Shown: positions 17,418 through 25,564, counted from the stretch's first letter. The stretch is DNA of 64,000 bases from JAWKWH01 sp965204295 (GCA_965204295.1 OZ241973.1:2046001-2110000), one strand, 5' to 3'. Numbers and translations: made by a program. The notes: generated by a model from the sequence alone, not told the origin.

Positions 17418-18059
17418 ATGGGAAATCTTAGCGTCGTAATAATCCCGGTCACGCCGTTTCAACAAAACTGCGCCATTCTTTTCGACCAAACGGACAAGAC
17501 CGGGGTCATCGTCGACCCTGGCGGCGAGATTGACCGAATCCGGTCCGCGGTCGACGAGAACGAAATCTCGATCAGCGCCATCTGGCTGACCCACGGGCAC
17601 ATTGATCACGCGGGCGGCGCAATGGATTTGAAGGAGGCGTTGGATGTCGACATCATGGGACCGCATGCGGACGATCGCGAGATGATGCTCAATCTGGAGG
17701 AGCAGGCGCGCATGTTCGGTTTGCCGGGCGCGGTCAGGAATGTGATGCCGGATCGTTTTCTCGAAGAGCGGGAAACCGTTTCGTTCGGCGCCCATGGTTT
17801 TGATATATTTCATTGTCCGGGCCACGCGCCCGGCCATGTCGTTTTTTACAACAGCGCCACCCGATTTGCGCATGTCGGGGATGTGTTGTTTGCAGGCTCG
17901 ATAGGGCGAACGGATTTGCCGGGCGGAAATCGCGCCGCGCTGATTCGGTCGATCAAAGAGAAGCTCCTGCCGCTTGGAGATGAAATCAGCTTCATTTGCG
18001 GCCACGGATCCGGAAGCACGTTCGGAAAGGAAAGGCGGTCAAATCCGTTTCTGGTCTGA
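17418..18059 (+). CDS. metallo-beta-lactamase-fold hydrolase, glyoxalase II-like (YcbL type)
   Basis: 213-residue zinc hydrolase. The metal ligands appear in the order expected: 'LTHGHIDHAGG' (HxHxDH), 'HCPGHAPGHVVF' with the third His, 'AHVGDVLFAGSIGRTDL' with the bridging Asp, and the final 'ICGHGSGSTFGKERRSNPFL' His. The length (about 210) and the 'PGHAPGHV' and 'GRTDLPGG' segments match the YcbL group of small glyoxalase II-like enzymes, which hydrolyse thioesters such as S-lactoylglutathione. The real substrate is not determined by sequence. It is co-directional with ilvE and ends convergent with the BA14K gene. Confidence 0.9.
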   Translation: MGNLSVVIIPVTPFQQNCAILFDQTDKTGVIVDPGGEIDRIRSAVDENEISISAIWLTHGHIDHAGGAMDLKEALDVDIMGPHADDREMMLNLEEQARMFGLPGAVRNVMPDRFLEERETVSFGAHGFDIFHCPGHAPGHVVFYNSATRFAHVGDVLFAGSIGRTDLPGGNRAALIRSIKEKLLPLGDEISFICGHGSGSTFGKERRSNPFLV

Positions 18060-18126
18060 CGGAAAATCCGGGCCGACGAGGGTGCGACTCCGGACCGCCC
18101 CCATAAATCCCGGATTGTCGAACCGC

Positions 18127-18588
18127 TCATCGCGCTACGCAGAAATGGCGCCTGCCGTCGTATCCGAGAAACGTGCCGCTTCGGCCGTCAAACGACCGGT
18201 ACCGGGTTTGGCAGTAATTGTGCCATTGCGGCGACCAGGGCTGCGGTGCTTCGTAGGCGGGTTTGGCGTGGATCGCTCTCGGTTCATCGTAAATGCCGCC
18301 GTTCCGAGGCGGAAAGTAATCCCGGCCGGGCCGCAGGCGACCGGGGTGGCGCACATGGCCGCCGCCGTTCCGATTTGCCGCTCCGGCGATGATTGCGCCA
18401 ATCGCCAGGCCGATAATCCCGGCGGCGATCAGTTCACCGGCATCGTCTTTCTTGACGATTACCGGCTGATGATGCCGTCGATGCTTATGGTGCCGCCACC
18501 GGTCGTGCGCAAATGCGCCGGAAGCCGAAACCAGCAAAATCGAGCAGGCCGCAAGCGCCGCGGTCGCGGTCTTGATAATTCCGTTCAT
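18127..18588 (-). CDS. BA14K-family secreted protein
   Basis: 153-residue protein with an N-terminal signal peptide (cleavage expected after 'SGAFAHD' region, about residue 27), a His/Arg-rich stretch 'DRWRHHKHRRHHQPVI', a hydrophobic glycine-zipper-like helix 'LIAAGIIGLAIGAIIAGAA', and the BA14K C-terminal module 'WHNYCQTRYRSFDGRSGTFL' with two cysteines (the second in 'RRHFCVAR'). BA14K proteins were described in Brucella as immunoreactive, lectin-like envelope proteins and are typical of Hyphomicrobiales. The gene lies alone, downstream of the cold-shock gene on the same strand. Confidence 0.85.
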   Translation of the reverse strand: MNGIIKTATAALAACSILLVSASGAFAHDRWRHHKHRRHHQPVIVKKDDAGELIAAGIIGLAIGAIIAGAANRNGGGHVRHPGRLRPGRDYFPPRNGGIYDEPRAIHAKPAYEAPQPWSPQWHNYCQTRYRSFDGRSGTFLGYDGRRHFCVAR

Positions 18589-18606
18589 TGGGTTCTCCCT
18601 GGTTGT

Positions 18607-18628
18607 CCGCCTCCCGACCGGGAGGCGG
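18607..18628 (-). terminator. GC-rich hairpin between cspA-like and BA14K genes
   Basis: A perfect 9-base inverted repeat (CCGCCTCCC at 18607-18615, GGGAGGCGG at 18620-18628) with a 4-base loop lies 19 bases before the BA14K start and 58 bases after the cold-shock gene stop. It lacks a T tract, so it may be a weak terminator of the cold-shock transcript or a hairpin in the BA14K leader. Confidence 0.35.
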
Positions 18629-18685
18629 GTTCCCTGGAGGTTCGTGTAGTTTGTTCAGCCTGAACGGAAGCTGAACGTAGCGGCG

Positions 18686-18901
18686 TTAGCCTTCAACCGT
18701 CAGATTGACGGCCTTCGGTCCCTTGCCGCGCTTGTCGGGCTCGGTTTCAAAGGAAACCTTTTGCCCGTCTTCCAATCCGGGCAGTCCGGATGCCTGAACC
18801 GCGGAGATGTGTACAAAGACATCGCTGCCGCCTTCGTCAGGGGTGATGAATCCGAATCCCTTGGCGTGGTTGAAAAATTTGACGGTACCTGTCTGCGCCA
18901 T
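18686..18901 (-). CDS. cold-shock protein CspA family
   Basis: 71-residue single cold-shock domain, an OB fold that binds single-stranded RNA or DNA. RNP1 is 'KGFGFITP' and RNP2 is 'DVFVHISAV'. The tail 'KRGKGPKAVNLTVEG' is standard. It starts at an ATG preceded by a strong Shine-Dalgarno (AAAAAGGAG, 6 bases upstream). A longer in-frame opening exists, but the homology begins at 'MAQTGTVKFFN'. The preceding ~380 bases have no gene and could contain a long 5' leader, as many csp genes have; that is inference. Confidence 0.95.
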   Translation of the reverse strand: MAQTGTVKFFNHAKGFGFITPDEGGSDVFVHISAVQASGLPGLEDGQKVSFETEPDKRGKGPKAVNLTVEG

Positions 18902-19283
18902 GAATAACTCCTTTTTTCCGTCATGGTCGTGACGCCGCAAACATTGTTTGAGGCGGGCTGTTCGGTCGTTTACTGGGGGAGAAGAAACAGTGGTTGTCGC
19001 GCCGGGCCCTGGCCGGGGCATTCTCTATTCACGCAACCCGTCCGGGCGGCCTTTCGTCGATGTTCAGGCCCGGGAAGGCTATTCCAGTCTCCGGGCCGGC
19101 AAATGCCCGAATGGCCGATTGTCCCCTATTTGACCGGGAACGGCAAGGGAAAGATTTTCAGGCGATATGGACAGCGGTCGCGGCGTCATCAATGTTGTCC
19201 GCGATCGTATTTCGCCGTGAGCCTCGCCATCGGCGCGCAAATGCATTATTTTATCGCGAAATCCTGCAAATCGTGCCTATGTT
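18902..19283. other. intergenic region between divergent cold-shock and His-rich genes
   Basis: 382 bases with no supportable gene. It must hold the cold-shock gene promoter and leader (near 18902-19050) and the promoter of the gene starting at 19284. I see no strong hairpin or repeat. Confidence 0.5.
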
Positions 19284-20078
19284 ATGAGTTCGAAAAGACG
19301 CACCGATGAAAACCTCATGGACAGCACACCCGTTAAATTCGACCTGAATAAACTGCTTTCGGAAATTTCCGGGGACGAGCTGGCGAAAATGTCGAAAGCC
19401 GGCGAAGCGGTAAAAAAGAATCTGCGGCTGTTGAAAAAGTCAAATCATAACCCGGTCGGCAGATGCCTTGAAAACCAGGGAATATTCTACGAGGACGCGC
19501 ATTATCCGAAGGGCGACGTCTACGACCGCGAATCGCATGCCCAGTATTATTATCATGCGCATCGACCGGAAAGCGGGGAACACGGTCATTTTCACACCTT
19601 CGTGCGCGCCCGCGGAATGCCCGGCGGGATGGCGCCGGCGCCCTATAAGGGTGATGGCAAGCGCCCGGTGGGCAAGGACGCGATCAGCCACATAATCGCC
19701 ATATCGATGGACCGCCCCGGCATGCCGATCGGCCTGTTCACAACCAATCGATGGGTGACAGGGGAAACCTTCTATCCGGCCGGCGACGTGGTTCGCCTTA
19801 TCGACCGGTTCCGGATCGAGCAGAGCTATCCCTGTCTTGCAACCAACAGAACGCTGACAAACCTGCTTTACCTGTTCAAACCGCAGATCGTTTCACTATT
19901 GGAAAAGCGCGATGAAGTGATTTCCGCCTGGGCCGAAAAACATCCGGATCGCGATGTGTACGAAGACCGCGAACTTGAAATCGCCTCCATTGCCGATATC
20001 GGCATCGACAGACAGATTTCCGCGATCAACCGCATGATCGACTCTCTCGAAAAGAAGAAGCGTCAGCGAAGCGCGTGA
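19284..20078 (+). CDS. conserved His-rich protein, DUF6969-like
   Basis: 264-residue cytosolic protein (no signal peptide or TM) of unknown function. The N-terminal 60 residues are helical. The centre holds a dense His/Tyr/Glu cluster, 'RESHAQYYYHAHRPESGEHG' followed by 'HFHTFVRARG', which looks like a metal-binding or catalytic site. Further conserved-looking blocks are 'HIIAISMDRPGMPIGLFTTN' and 'NRTLTNLLYLFKPQIVSLLE', with a Lys/Arg-rich end. From memory it resembles the DUF6969 group, but I could not check. The alternative ATG at 19317 would remove 11 residues. It is 200 bases upstream of the Cys-repeat/P460 gene on the same strand, with a hairpin terminator candidate in between. Confidence 0.7.
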   Translation: MSSKRRTDENLMDSTPVKFDLNKLLSEISGDELAKMSKAGEAVKKNLRLLKKSNHNPVGRCLENQGIFYEDAHYPKGDVYDRESHAQYYYHAHRPESGEHGHFHTFVRARGMPGGMAPAPYKGDGKRPVGKDAISHIIAISMDRPGMPIGLFTTNRWVTGETFYPAGDVVRLIDRFRIEQSYPCLATNRTLTNLLYLFKPQIVSLLEKRDEVISAWAEKHPDRDVYEDRELEIASIADIGIDRQISAINRMIDSLEKKKRQRSA

Positions 20079-20088
20079 ATTTCCGATC

Positions 20089-20116
20089 GGCCCGTCAGGT
20101 GAAACGGGCCGGCTTT
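20089..20116 (+). terminator. hairpin terminator candidate after the His-rich gene
   Basis: A perfect 7-base inverted repeat (GGCCCGT at 20089-20095, ACGGGCC at 20104-20110) is followed by GGCTTT. It lies 11 bases after the stop codon at 20078. The T tract is short, so efficiency is uncertain. Confidence 0.5.
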
Positions 20117-20266
20117 CGCACCTGCCTCGAACCGTTGTTTCTCTTTGTCAAATTCGACGGCAACTCACCGATATGTGACCGGATGACGACCCATCGTGAT
20201 CCCGTGCCATGCTTCGACCAACTAGTGTGCCAGCATTGATCTTCAAGCGGGATGGTCCTGCGCCAT

Positions 20267-20274
20267 AAGGAGGA
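20267..20274 (+). promoter_or_regulatory. strong Shine-Dalgarno deciding the start of the Cys-repeat gene
   Basis: AAGGAGGA lies four bases before the ATG at 20279. It selects this ATG over an in-frame ATG at 20252, which has no such sequence. Confidence 0.85.
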
Positions 20275-20278
20275 ATTC

Positions 20279-22090
20279 ATGGCGGTGCTTAAATCCAAAT
20301 TGCTGACGACAGTCGCGATAGCGCCGTTGGCGCTTGGCGTTGCCGGCGGCGTGTCGCTGATCGGCGTCGCGATTGCGACAACCCCCGGCGTGGCGAGCTG
20401 CGCGGCGGAAAATCCGTGCGCCGCCAAAAACCCGTGCGCCGCCAAAAACCCGTGCGCGGCATCGGCGTGTAATCCATGTAATCCGTGCGCCGCCAAGGTC
20501 GCTTGCGGGGCCTGCAACCCATGCGCAGCATCAGCGTGCAACCCGTGTAACCCATGCGCCGCCAACGCCGCTTGCGGAGCCTGTAATCCTTGCAATCCCT
20601 GCGCGGCAAGTGCTGGTGCAGGCGCGACGGAATGCTATGTTCCGCGTCTCTGGAACGCGTCGGCCTGCAATCCATGCAATCCGTGCGCGGCATCCGCATG
20701 CAATCCGTGCAACCCATGTGCCGCGAATAACCCGTGCGCCGCTTCGGCATGCGGAGCATGTAATCCCTGCGCGGCGAAAGCGGCCTGTGGAGCCTGCAAT
20801 CCGTGCAATCCGTGCGCGGCATCCGCATGTAACCCGTGCAACCCATGTGCCGCGAATAACCCGTGCGCCGCTTCGGCATGCGGAGCATGTAATCCCTGCG
20901 CGGCGAAAGCGGCCTGTGGAGCCTGCAATCCGTGCGCGGCATCCGCATGCAATCCGTGCAACCCATGTGCCGCGAATAACCCGTGCGCCGCTTCGGCATG
21001 CGGAGCATGTAATCCCTGCGCGGCGAAAGCGGCCTGTGGAGCCTGCAATCCGTGCGCGGCATCCGCATGTAACCCGTGCAACCCATGTGCCGCGAATAAC
21101 CCGTGCGCCGCTTCGGCATGCGGAGCATGTAATCCCTGCGCGGCGAAAGCGGCCTGTGGAGCCTGCAATCCGTGCAATCCGTGCGCGGCATCCGCATGCA
21201 ATCCGTGCAACCCATGTGCCGCGAATAACCCGTGCGCCGCTTCGGCATGCGGAGCATGTAATCCCTGCGCGGCGAAAGCGGCCTGTGGAGCCTGCAATCC
21301 GTGCGCGGCATCCGCATGTAACCCGTGCAACCCATGTGCCGCGAATAACCCGTGCGCCGCTTCGGCATGCGGAGCATGTAATCCCTGCGCGGCGAAAGCG
21401 GCCTGTGGAGCCTGCAATCCATGCAATCCGTGCGCGGCATCCGCATGTAACCCGTGCAATCCCTGCGCGGCCAAGAATCCGTGCGCCGCTTCGGCATGCG
21501 GAGCCTGCAATCCGTGCAATCCGTGCGCGGCATCCGCATGCAATCCGTGCAACCCATGCGGAGCAAGCGCGGCTGCCGACCCCGACGATCTCAACCTGAC
21601 GGCGGAGGAAGTCTCGGCGCTTTATGACTGCGTGAAGCCGCATATGGCGACGCTCTACAAGGGCGGCGGGCATTGGGCGGTAAACAAGTGGGAAGGCTTC
21701 GATAATGTCACCACCCATGCCTATCCCAGCGGAACGCATGGCAACAGGTTTGTCCTGAACTATGTTAATGAAATCGGAGCCGGCGCCTATGGGAAATACG
21801 AAGACATAGGCAGCGCCCCGACCGGCACGACGGTGGCAAAGCCCAGCTTTACCGTCAGTTCCGCGGGCCAGGCGGCGATCGGACCGCTTTTCATCATGGA
21901 AAAAATGGTGAACGGCTTCAATGCGCAAACCGCAAACTGGCGTTACGCCATGATAATGCCCGGCGGTGCTACCGCCGGCATGACCAAAGGTCCGAATGGC
22001 GGGGCCGTGGCGTTCTGTCACGAATGTCATCAGGGCGCGGAAGACGCCGATTATCTGTTCTTCCTGCCCGAAGACGTTCGGGCCGAATAG
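20279..22090 (+). CDS. secreted Cys/Asn/Pro-repeat protein with C-terminal cytochrome P460 domain
   Basis: 603-residue protein. Residues 1-40 form an N-terminal signal or signal anchor ('LLTTVAIAPLALGVAGGVSL'). Residues about 41-433 are low-complexity repeats of NPC, GAC, ASAC and AAK words with about 95 cysteines. Six complete 40- or 43-residue units start at residue 150, and each carries 10 or 11 Cys. A short non-repeat insert 'AGAGATECYVPRLW' sits near residue 115. The last ~170 residues are a cytochrome P460-type domain: 'NLTAEEVSALYDC', 'NRFVLNYVNE', 'FIMEKMVNGF', 'NWRYAMIMPGG', the c-heme site CHECH, and the ending 'DYLFFLPEDVR'. P460 cytochromes bind a modified c-heme in the periplasm, and known members oxidise hydroxylamine or bind NO. 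The Cys array could bind metal or form disulfides; its role is unknown. The gene has its own RBS and terminator. Confidence 0.85.
   Translation: MAVLKSKLLTTVAIAPLALGVAGGVSLIGVAIATTPGVASCAAENPCAAKNPCAAKNPCAASACNPCNPCAAKVACGACNPCAASACNPCNPCAANAACGACNPCNPCAASAGAGATECYVPRLWNASACNPCNPCAASACNPCNPCAANNPCAASACGACNPCAAKAACGACNPCNPCAASACNPCNPCAANNPCAASACGACNPCAAKAACGACNPCAASACNPCNPCAANNPCAASACGACNPCAAKAACGACNPCAASACNPCNPCAANNPCAASACGACNPCAAKAACGACNPCNPCAASACNPCNPCAANNPCAASACGACNPCAAKAACGACNPCAASACNPCNPCAANNPCAASACGACNPCAAKAACGACNPCNPCAASACNPCNPCAAKNPCAASACGACNPCNPCAASACNPCNPCGASAAADPDDLNLTAEEVSALYDCVKPHMATLYKGGGHWAVNKWEGFDNVTTHAYPSGTHGNRFVLNYVNEIGAGAYGKYEDIGSAPTGTTVAKPSFTVSSAGQAAIGPLFIMEKMVNGFNAQTANWRYAMIMPGGATAGMTKGPNGGAVAFCHECHQGAEDADYLFFLPEDVRAE
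20726..21472 (+). repeat. six in-frame 120/129-bp tandem repeats in the Cys-rich protein gene
   Basis: Units start at 20726, 20855, 20975, 21095, 21224 and 21344, with a truncated seventh at 21473. Lengths are 129, 120, 120, 129, 120 and 129 bases; the long form has one extra NPC codon triplet. A silent marker (GCATGC-AAT versus GCATGT-AAC before each unit) alternates strictly, so the array behaves as a higher-order 249-base repeat. 20975-21223 and 21224-21472 are almost identical. Confidence 0.95.
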
Positions 22091-22121
22091 ACGGCGAATC
22101 GTCCAGACAACATCCTGCGGG

Positions 22122-22150
22122 GGGTCCGCTCAGGCGGGCCCTTTGTTTTT
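22122..22150 (+). terminator. intrinsic terminator of the P460 gene
   Basis: GGGTCCGC (22122-22129) pairs with GCGGGCCC (22134-22141) with one G-T wobble, a 4-base loop and a T-rich tail (TTTGTTTTT). It lies 31 bases after the stop codon. Confidence 0.8.
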
Positions 22151-22256
22151 GGCGGTTTCCGGCCTGCCGGTATCGGCGGGTGTCCGATGCGCGTGTTGTA
22201 CGCCGCGCGGGTTTGTGATATACGCTTTTCCCAAGCCATGACGGGGGAGGGGCGAA

Positions 22257-22964
22257 ATGGTGAAAATTCGCGCAATTCTGTTCGACAAGGACGGAACGCT
22301 GCTTGATTTCAACGCCACGTGGTTCGACTTCGTGAAAGAGATCGCGCTCAAGGCGGCGGATGGCGTCGCGGAAAAATCGCTGCGGTTGCTCGAAGCGGCC
22401 GGATACGATCATGACAGCGCAACGTTTCGACCCGGTTCGCCGGGCGCCGCGGGCACGAACGCCGACATTATCGAGGCGCTGTATCCGGCGCTCTCCGGCG
22501 CCGAGCGCCAAGGGCTCGTCGTCGCCGCCGATGCCGGATCGGCGCGGGTTGCGAGCGAGAAGGCGGCGCCGCTGCCCGGTGTGATAGATGCCTTGAACGA
22601 CCTGAAATCCAGCGGTTACAGGCTCGGCGTCGCGACAAACGACGCCACGTCCGGCGCGGAGGCGACGTTGCTGGCGTTCGGGGTCGCTCATCTGTTTGAT
22701 GCGGCCTACGGATATGATGCCGTCGCAAATCCGAAACCGGCGCCGGACGTGCTTCTTGCGTTCGCGGACACGGTGGGAGTCGGGCCCGGCGAAGTCGCGA
22801 TGGTCGGCGACAACGCTCACGATCTGGAGGCGGCTCGGAATGCCGGCGCCGGCATGGCTGTCGGTGTTCTGTCCGGGACCGGCCGGCGTGAAGATCTGGT
22901 TCCCCTGGCGGATGTCATTCTCGGCTCGGTCGCCGACCTGCCCCGTCATTTAGAGTTCGGGTAA
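22257..22964 (+). CDS. HAD-superfamily phosphatase, phosphoglycolate phosphatase-like
   Basis: 235-residue haloacid dehalogenase-type phosphatase. Motif I is 'LFDKDGTLLDF' with nucleophile D10 and acid D12 (DxDGT variant with Lys between, as in Gph-like enzymes). Motif II is 'LGVATNDAT'. Motif III is the Lys in 'VANPKPAPD', and motif IV is 'VAMVGDNAHDLEAARNAG'. The cap is of the small helical type. These are the features of phosphoglycolate phosphatase-like HADs, but several small phosphate esters are possible substrates. It is preceded by the terminator of the P460 gene, so it is probably a separate transcript, and it converges with the acyl-CoA ligase gene. Confidence 0.85.
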   Translation: MVKIRAILFDKDGTLLDFNATWFDFVKEIALKAADGVAEKSLRLLEAAGYDHDSATFRPGSPGAAGTNADIIEALYPALSGAERQGLVVAADAGSARVASEKAAPLPGVIDALNDLKSSGYRLGVATNDATSGAEATLLAFGVAHLFDAAYGYDAVANPKPAPDVLLAFADTVGVGPGEVAMVGDNAHDLEAARNAGAGMAVGVLSGTGRREDLVPLADVILGSVADLPRHLEFG

Positions 22965-23092
22965 TTCCGGGATGCCATGCCGGCGGCTCCAGAAACACCG
23001 CCTTGCGCCGGCGAAGACGCCCGGCCGGAAAGTCGATAAACGGCCTTGCCCCGTTGTCCGGCCGAGGGCCGCCGCGAAGAATATCGAGGGGT

Positions 23093-24868
23093 TCAGTCGC
23101 GCAGTTCGCGCCTCAGGATTTTGCCGACATTGGTCTTTGGCAGTTCATCCCTGAATTCGATGTGTTTCGGGCGCTTGTATCCGGCCAGGTTTTCCTTGCA
23201 GTGGGCGAGTACGTCATCGGCGGTCAGCGCGGGGTCTTTCTTCACCACGAACAGCTTGGGAACCTCGCCTGAATGCTCATCCGGCACACCGATGGCCGCG
23301 GCCTCCAACACGCCTTCATGGCCGGCCACGACATCCTCGATCTCGTTTGGATAGACGTTGAATCCGGAAACGAGGATCATGTCCTTCTTGCGGTCGACGA
23401 TTGTGACGTAACCATCGGCGTTCATGAAACCCATATCGCCGGATTTGAAGAAATCGTCCTTCGTCATGACATTGGCGGTCTCTTCCGGGCGGTTCCAATA
23501 GCCGGCCATGACCTGCGGACCGCGGATGCAGATTTCGCCAACCTCCCCGAACGGCAGGTCCTTTCCGTCTTCGTCGCGGATGGCGATTTCCGTTGAGGGT
23601 ATGGGGAGTCCGATCGTTCCGGTAAAGCCCGTATCCAAACGGTTCACCGTGACGGCGGGCGATGTTTCGGACAGTCCGTAGCCCTCCGAAATGCTGCACC
23701 CGGTCACTGCCTTCCAGCGTTCCGCGACCGGCGCCTGCATCGCCATTCCGCCCCCCAGGGTGATAAGGAGACGGGAAAAGTCCAGTTTCCGGAAATCCTC
23801 ATTGTTCAGCAGCGCGTTGAACAGCGTGTTGAGACCGGGAAAGGCATGAAACTCGTATTTCTTGAGCTCGGCGACAAGCGCCGGAATGTCCCGCGGGTTC
23901 GGTATCAGGATGTTGTGCGCGCCCTGCTGCATGCCCATCAGCGAGTTCACCGTCAGCGCGAATATGTGATACAGCGGCAGCGCGCAGATAAAGGTGAGAC
24001 GGTCCGGCCGCGGATTGTCGATGTAGGCGCTCTCCATCCAAAGGGCGTTTTGCGCGACATTGGCGAGCACGTTTTTATGCAACAGCGTCGCACCCTTGGA
24101 AACTCCGGTCGTTCCTCCGGTATATTGCAGAAACGCAACATCGTCCGCGCCGACCTCAACCGCCTTGAGACTGCCCGCGGATCCCTGTGACAGCGCGTCG
24201 TTGAATTTTTCATGGCCGGGCAGCGACCAGGCGGGCACCATTTTCCTGACCCTGCGCACGACGAAATTGACGATTACGCCCTTGAAGCCCATCAGGTCGC
24301 CCATTGTGGCCACGACGACGTGCTTCACTCCGGTCTTCGCGACGACCGCCTGAAGCGTCGTGGCGAAATTCTCAAGAATTACGATCGCTTCCGCGCCGGA
24401 ATCCTTCAACTGATATTCCAGTTCGCGCGGCGTATAGAGCGGATTGACGTTGACCACGGCATAACCCGCCCGCAGCGCCGCCATCATCGCCACCGGATAT
24501 TGAAGGATGTTGGGCATCATGATCGCAACGCGCGCGCCCTTCTTGAGGCCCCTGGACTGAAGGTATGCGCCAAAATTGGCCGACATCATTTCCAGATCGG
24601 AAAACGTCAGGGTCTTGCCCATGCAGGTGAAGGCGGGGCGGTCGGCGAACCGCCCGCAGGCGTCGGCCATCAGATCGCCGATCGACGCGTGCTCGGGCTC
24701 GCCGATTTCGTGAGCGACAATATCCGGGTAGTTCGCGAGCCATGGTCTGACCGGAGCCTTGGACCCCGTTTTACGGGCCTTCGATCCGGAGGCCGTCGCC
24801 TTTTTCGCGGTGGAACGCCTGGCCGCCGGTTTGCGGGCGCTCTTGGTCGTGCTTGTTGCCTTGGCCAC
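23093..24868 (-). CDS. long-chain acyl-CoA ligase, FadD-like, with basic N-terminal extension
   Basis: 591-residue AMP-binding enzyme that activates fatty acids to acyl-CoA by way of an acyl-adenylate. Motifs are 'LQYTGGTTGVSKGATLLH' (P-loop-like A3), 'SEGYGLSETSPAV' (A5), 'KSGDMGFMNADGYV' (A7), 'ILVSGFNVYPNEIEDVV' (FACS signature) and 'PKTNVGKILRREL' with the adenylation Lys. The first ~40 residues are an unusual Lys/Ala/Ser/Thr-rich stretch resembling a histone H1-like tail ('KSARKPAARRSTAKK'). No other good start exists before 'WLANYPDIVAHEIGE', where family similarity begins. Transcribed alone, convergent with the HAD gene. Confidence 0.9.
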   Translation of the reverse strand: MAKATSTTKSARKPAARRSTAKKATASGSKARKTGSKAPVRPWLANYPDIVAHEIGEPEHASIGDLMADACGRFADRPAFTCMGKTLTFSDLEMMSANFGAYLQSRGLKKGARVAIMMPNILQYPVAMMAALRAGYAVVNVNPLYTPRELEYQLKDSGAEAIVILENFATTLQAVVAKTGVKHVVVATMGDLMGFKGVIVNFVVRRVRKMVPAWSLPGHEKFNDALSQGSAGSLKAVEVGADDVAFLQYTGGTTGVSKGATLLHKNVLANVAQNALWMESAYIDNPRPDRLTFICALPLYHIFALTVNSLMGMQQGAHNILIPNPRDIPALVAELKKYEFHAFPGLNTLFNALLNNEDFRKLDFSRLLITLGGGMAMQAPVAERWKAVTGCSISEGYGLSETSPAVTVNRLDTGFTGTIGLPIPSTEIAIRDEDGKDLPFGEVGEICIRGPQVMAGYWNRPEETANVMTKDDFFKSGDMGFMNADGYVTIVDRKKDMILVSGFNVYPNEIEDVVAGHEGVLEAAAIGVPDEHSGEVPKLFVVKKDPALTADDVLAHCKENLAGYKRPKHIEFRDELPKTNVGKILRRELRD

Positions 24869-25018
24869 ATCTTCCTCCCTGGTTGTGTCGCCGGGCGCAT
24901 GATCTGCGGTTCGGCGGCGCCTAAATCCGTTTTGCGGAGTTTAGGACCGATCGCCCCGCCAGCGCAAGCATCGGAGACGTTCCGCGGCGCATATATCGCA
25001 TTGCCCGGTCGCGCGGGC

Positions 25019-25564
25019 CTATTGCCCATACCCCGAGGCCGTTTTCAGATATTCCAGTTCATCGGGCGTATTTTTGCGCTCAAGAGCGCGGTTGCGATGC
25101 GGAAATCGACCGTATCTGGCTATAACGTCGCGATGCTCGATGCAGAATTTCAGACTGTTTTCGTTGCCCAGGGCCGTGAACAACTCCACGGCCTTTTCCT
25201 GATCGGAAAGCGATTCCGAATGCATCAAAGGCATGTACATGAAAGCACGGCGATGTTGCCCGATGTCGGAATCGAAGCCGGCCTCGACGGCTTTGCGCGT
25301 CAGCGCGGCGGCTGTTGCGTCACTGCCAAACGCGGCGGCCTCGCCCCGGAACATATTGCGCGGAAACTGGTCGAGGACGATGATCGCGGCGAGCGCGGTA
25401 TCGGCATCGGTTATTTCGGGCGGATTTGACTTCAAGCGCTCGTACAAATCGCCGAAACGGCTTCGGATCGTTTCATCGACTTCCGTGCTCCGCTTGAACC
25501 AGTCTTCCGTTGTCAGTTCTTCGAACCAGAACGACAGAACGTCGTCGACCCAGCGCTCGCCCAT
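25019..25564 (-). CDS. DUF924-family protein
   Basis: 181-residue cytosolic all-helical protein of the DUF924 (TPR-like) family. Characteristic stretches are 'VLSFWFEELTTEDWFKRS', 'ALAAIIVLDQFPRNMFRG', 'FMYMPLMHSESLSDQEKAV' and 'HRDVIARYGRFPHRNRAL'. The function is unknown, although the family is widespread in bacteria. I chose the ATG at 25564 where the family similarity begins; the frame is open upstream. It stands alone between the acyl-CoA ligase gene and a decayed Hint-domain gene. Confidence 0.9.
   Translation of the reverse strand: MGERWVDDVLSFWFEELTTEDWFKRSTEVDETIRSRFGDLYERLKSNPPEITDADTALAAIIVLDQFPRNMFRGEAAAFGSDATAAALTRKAVEAGFDSDIGQHRRAFMYMPLMHSESLSDQEKAVELFTALGNENSLKFCIEHRDVIARYGRFPHRNRALERKNTPDELEYLKTASGYGQ

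Noticed and set aside
20726..21472. CRISPR-like regular repeats
   Set aside because: Units are 120/129 bases, directly adjacent and in frame within one coding sequence; there are no unique spacers and no cas genes.
20289..22030. Long minus-strand open frames over the Cys-repeat gene
   Set aside because: They mirror the repeat DNA on the opposite strand, have no RBS, and give Arg/Met/Thr- or Ala/Gly-rich nonsense; the plus strand has the signal peptide, RBS, heme motif and terminator.
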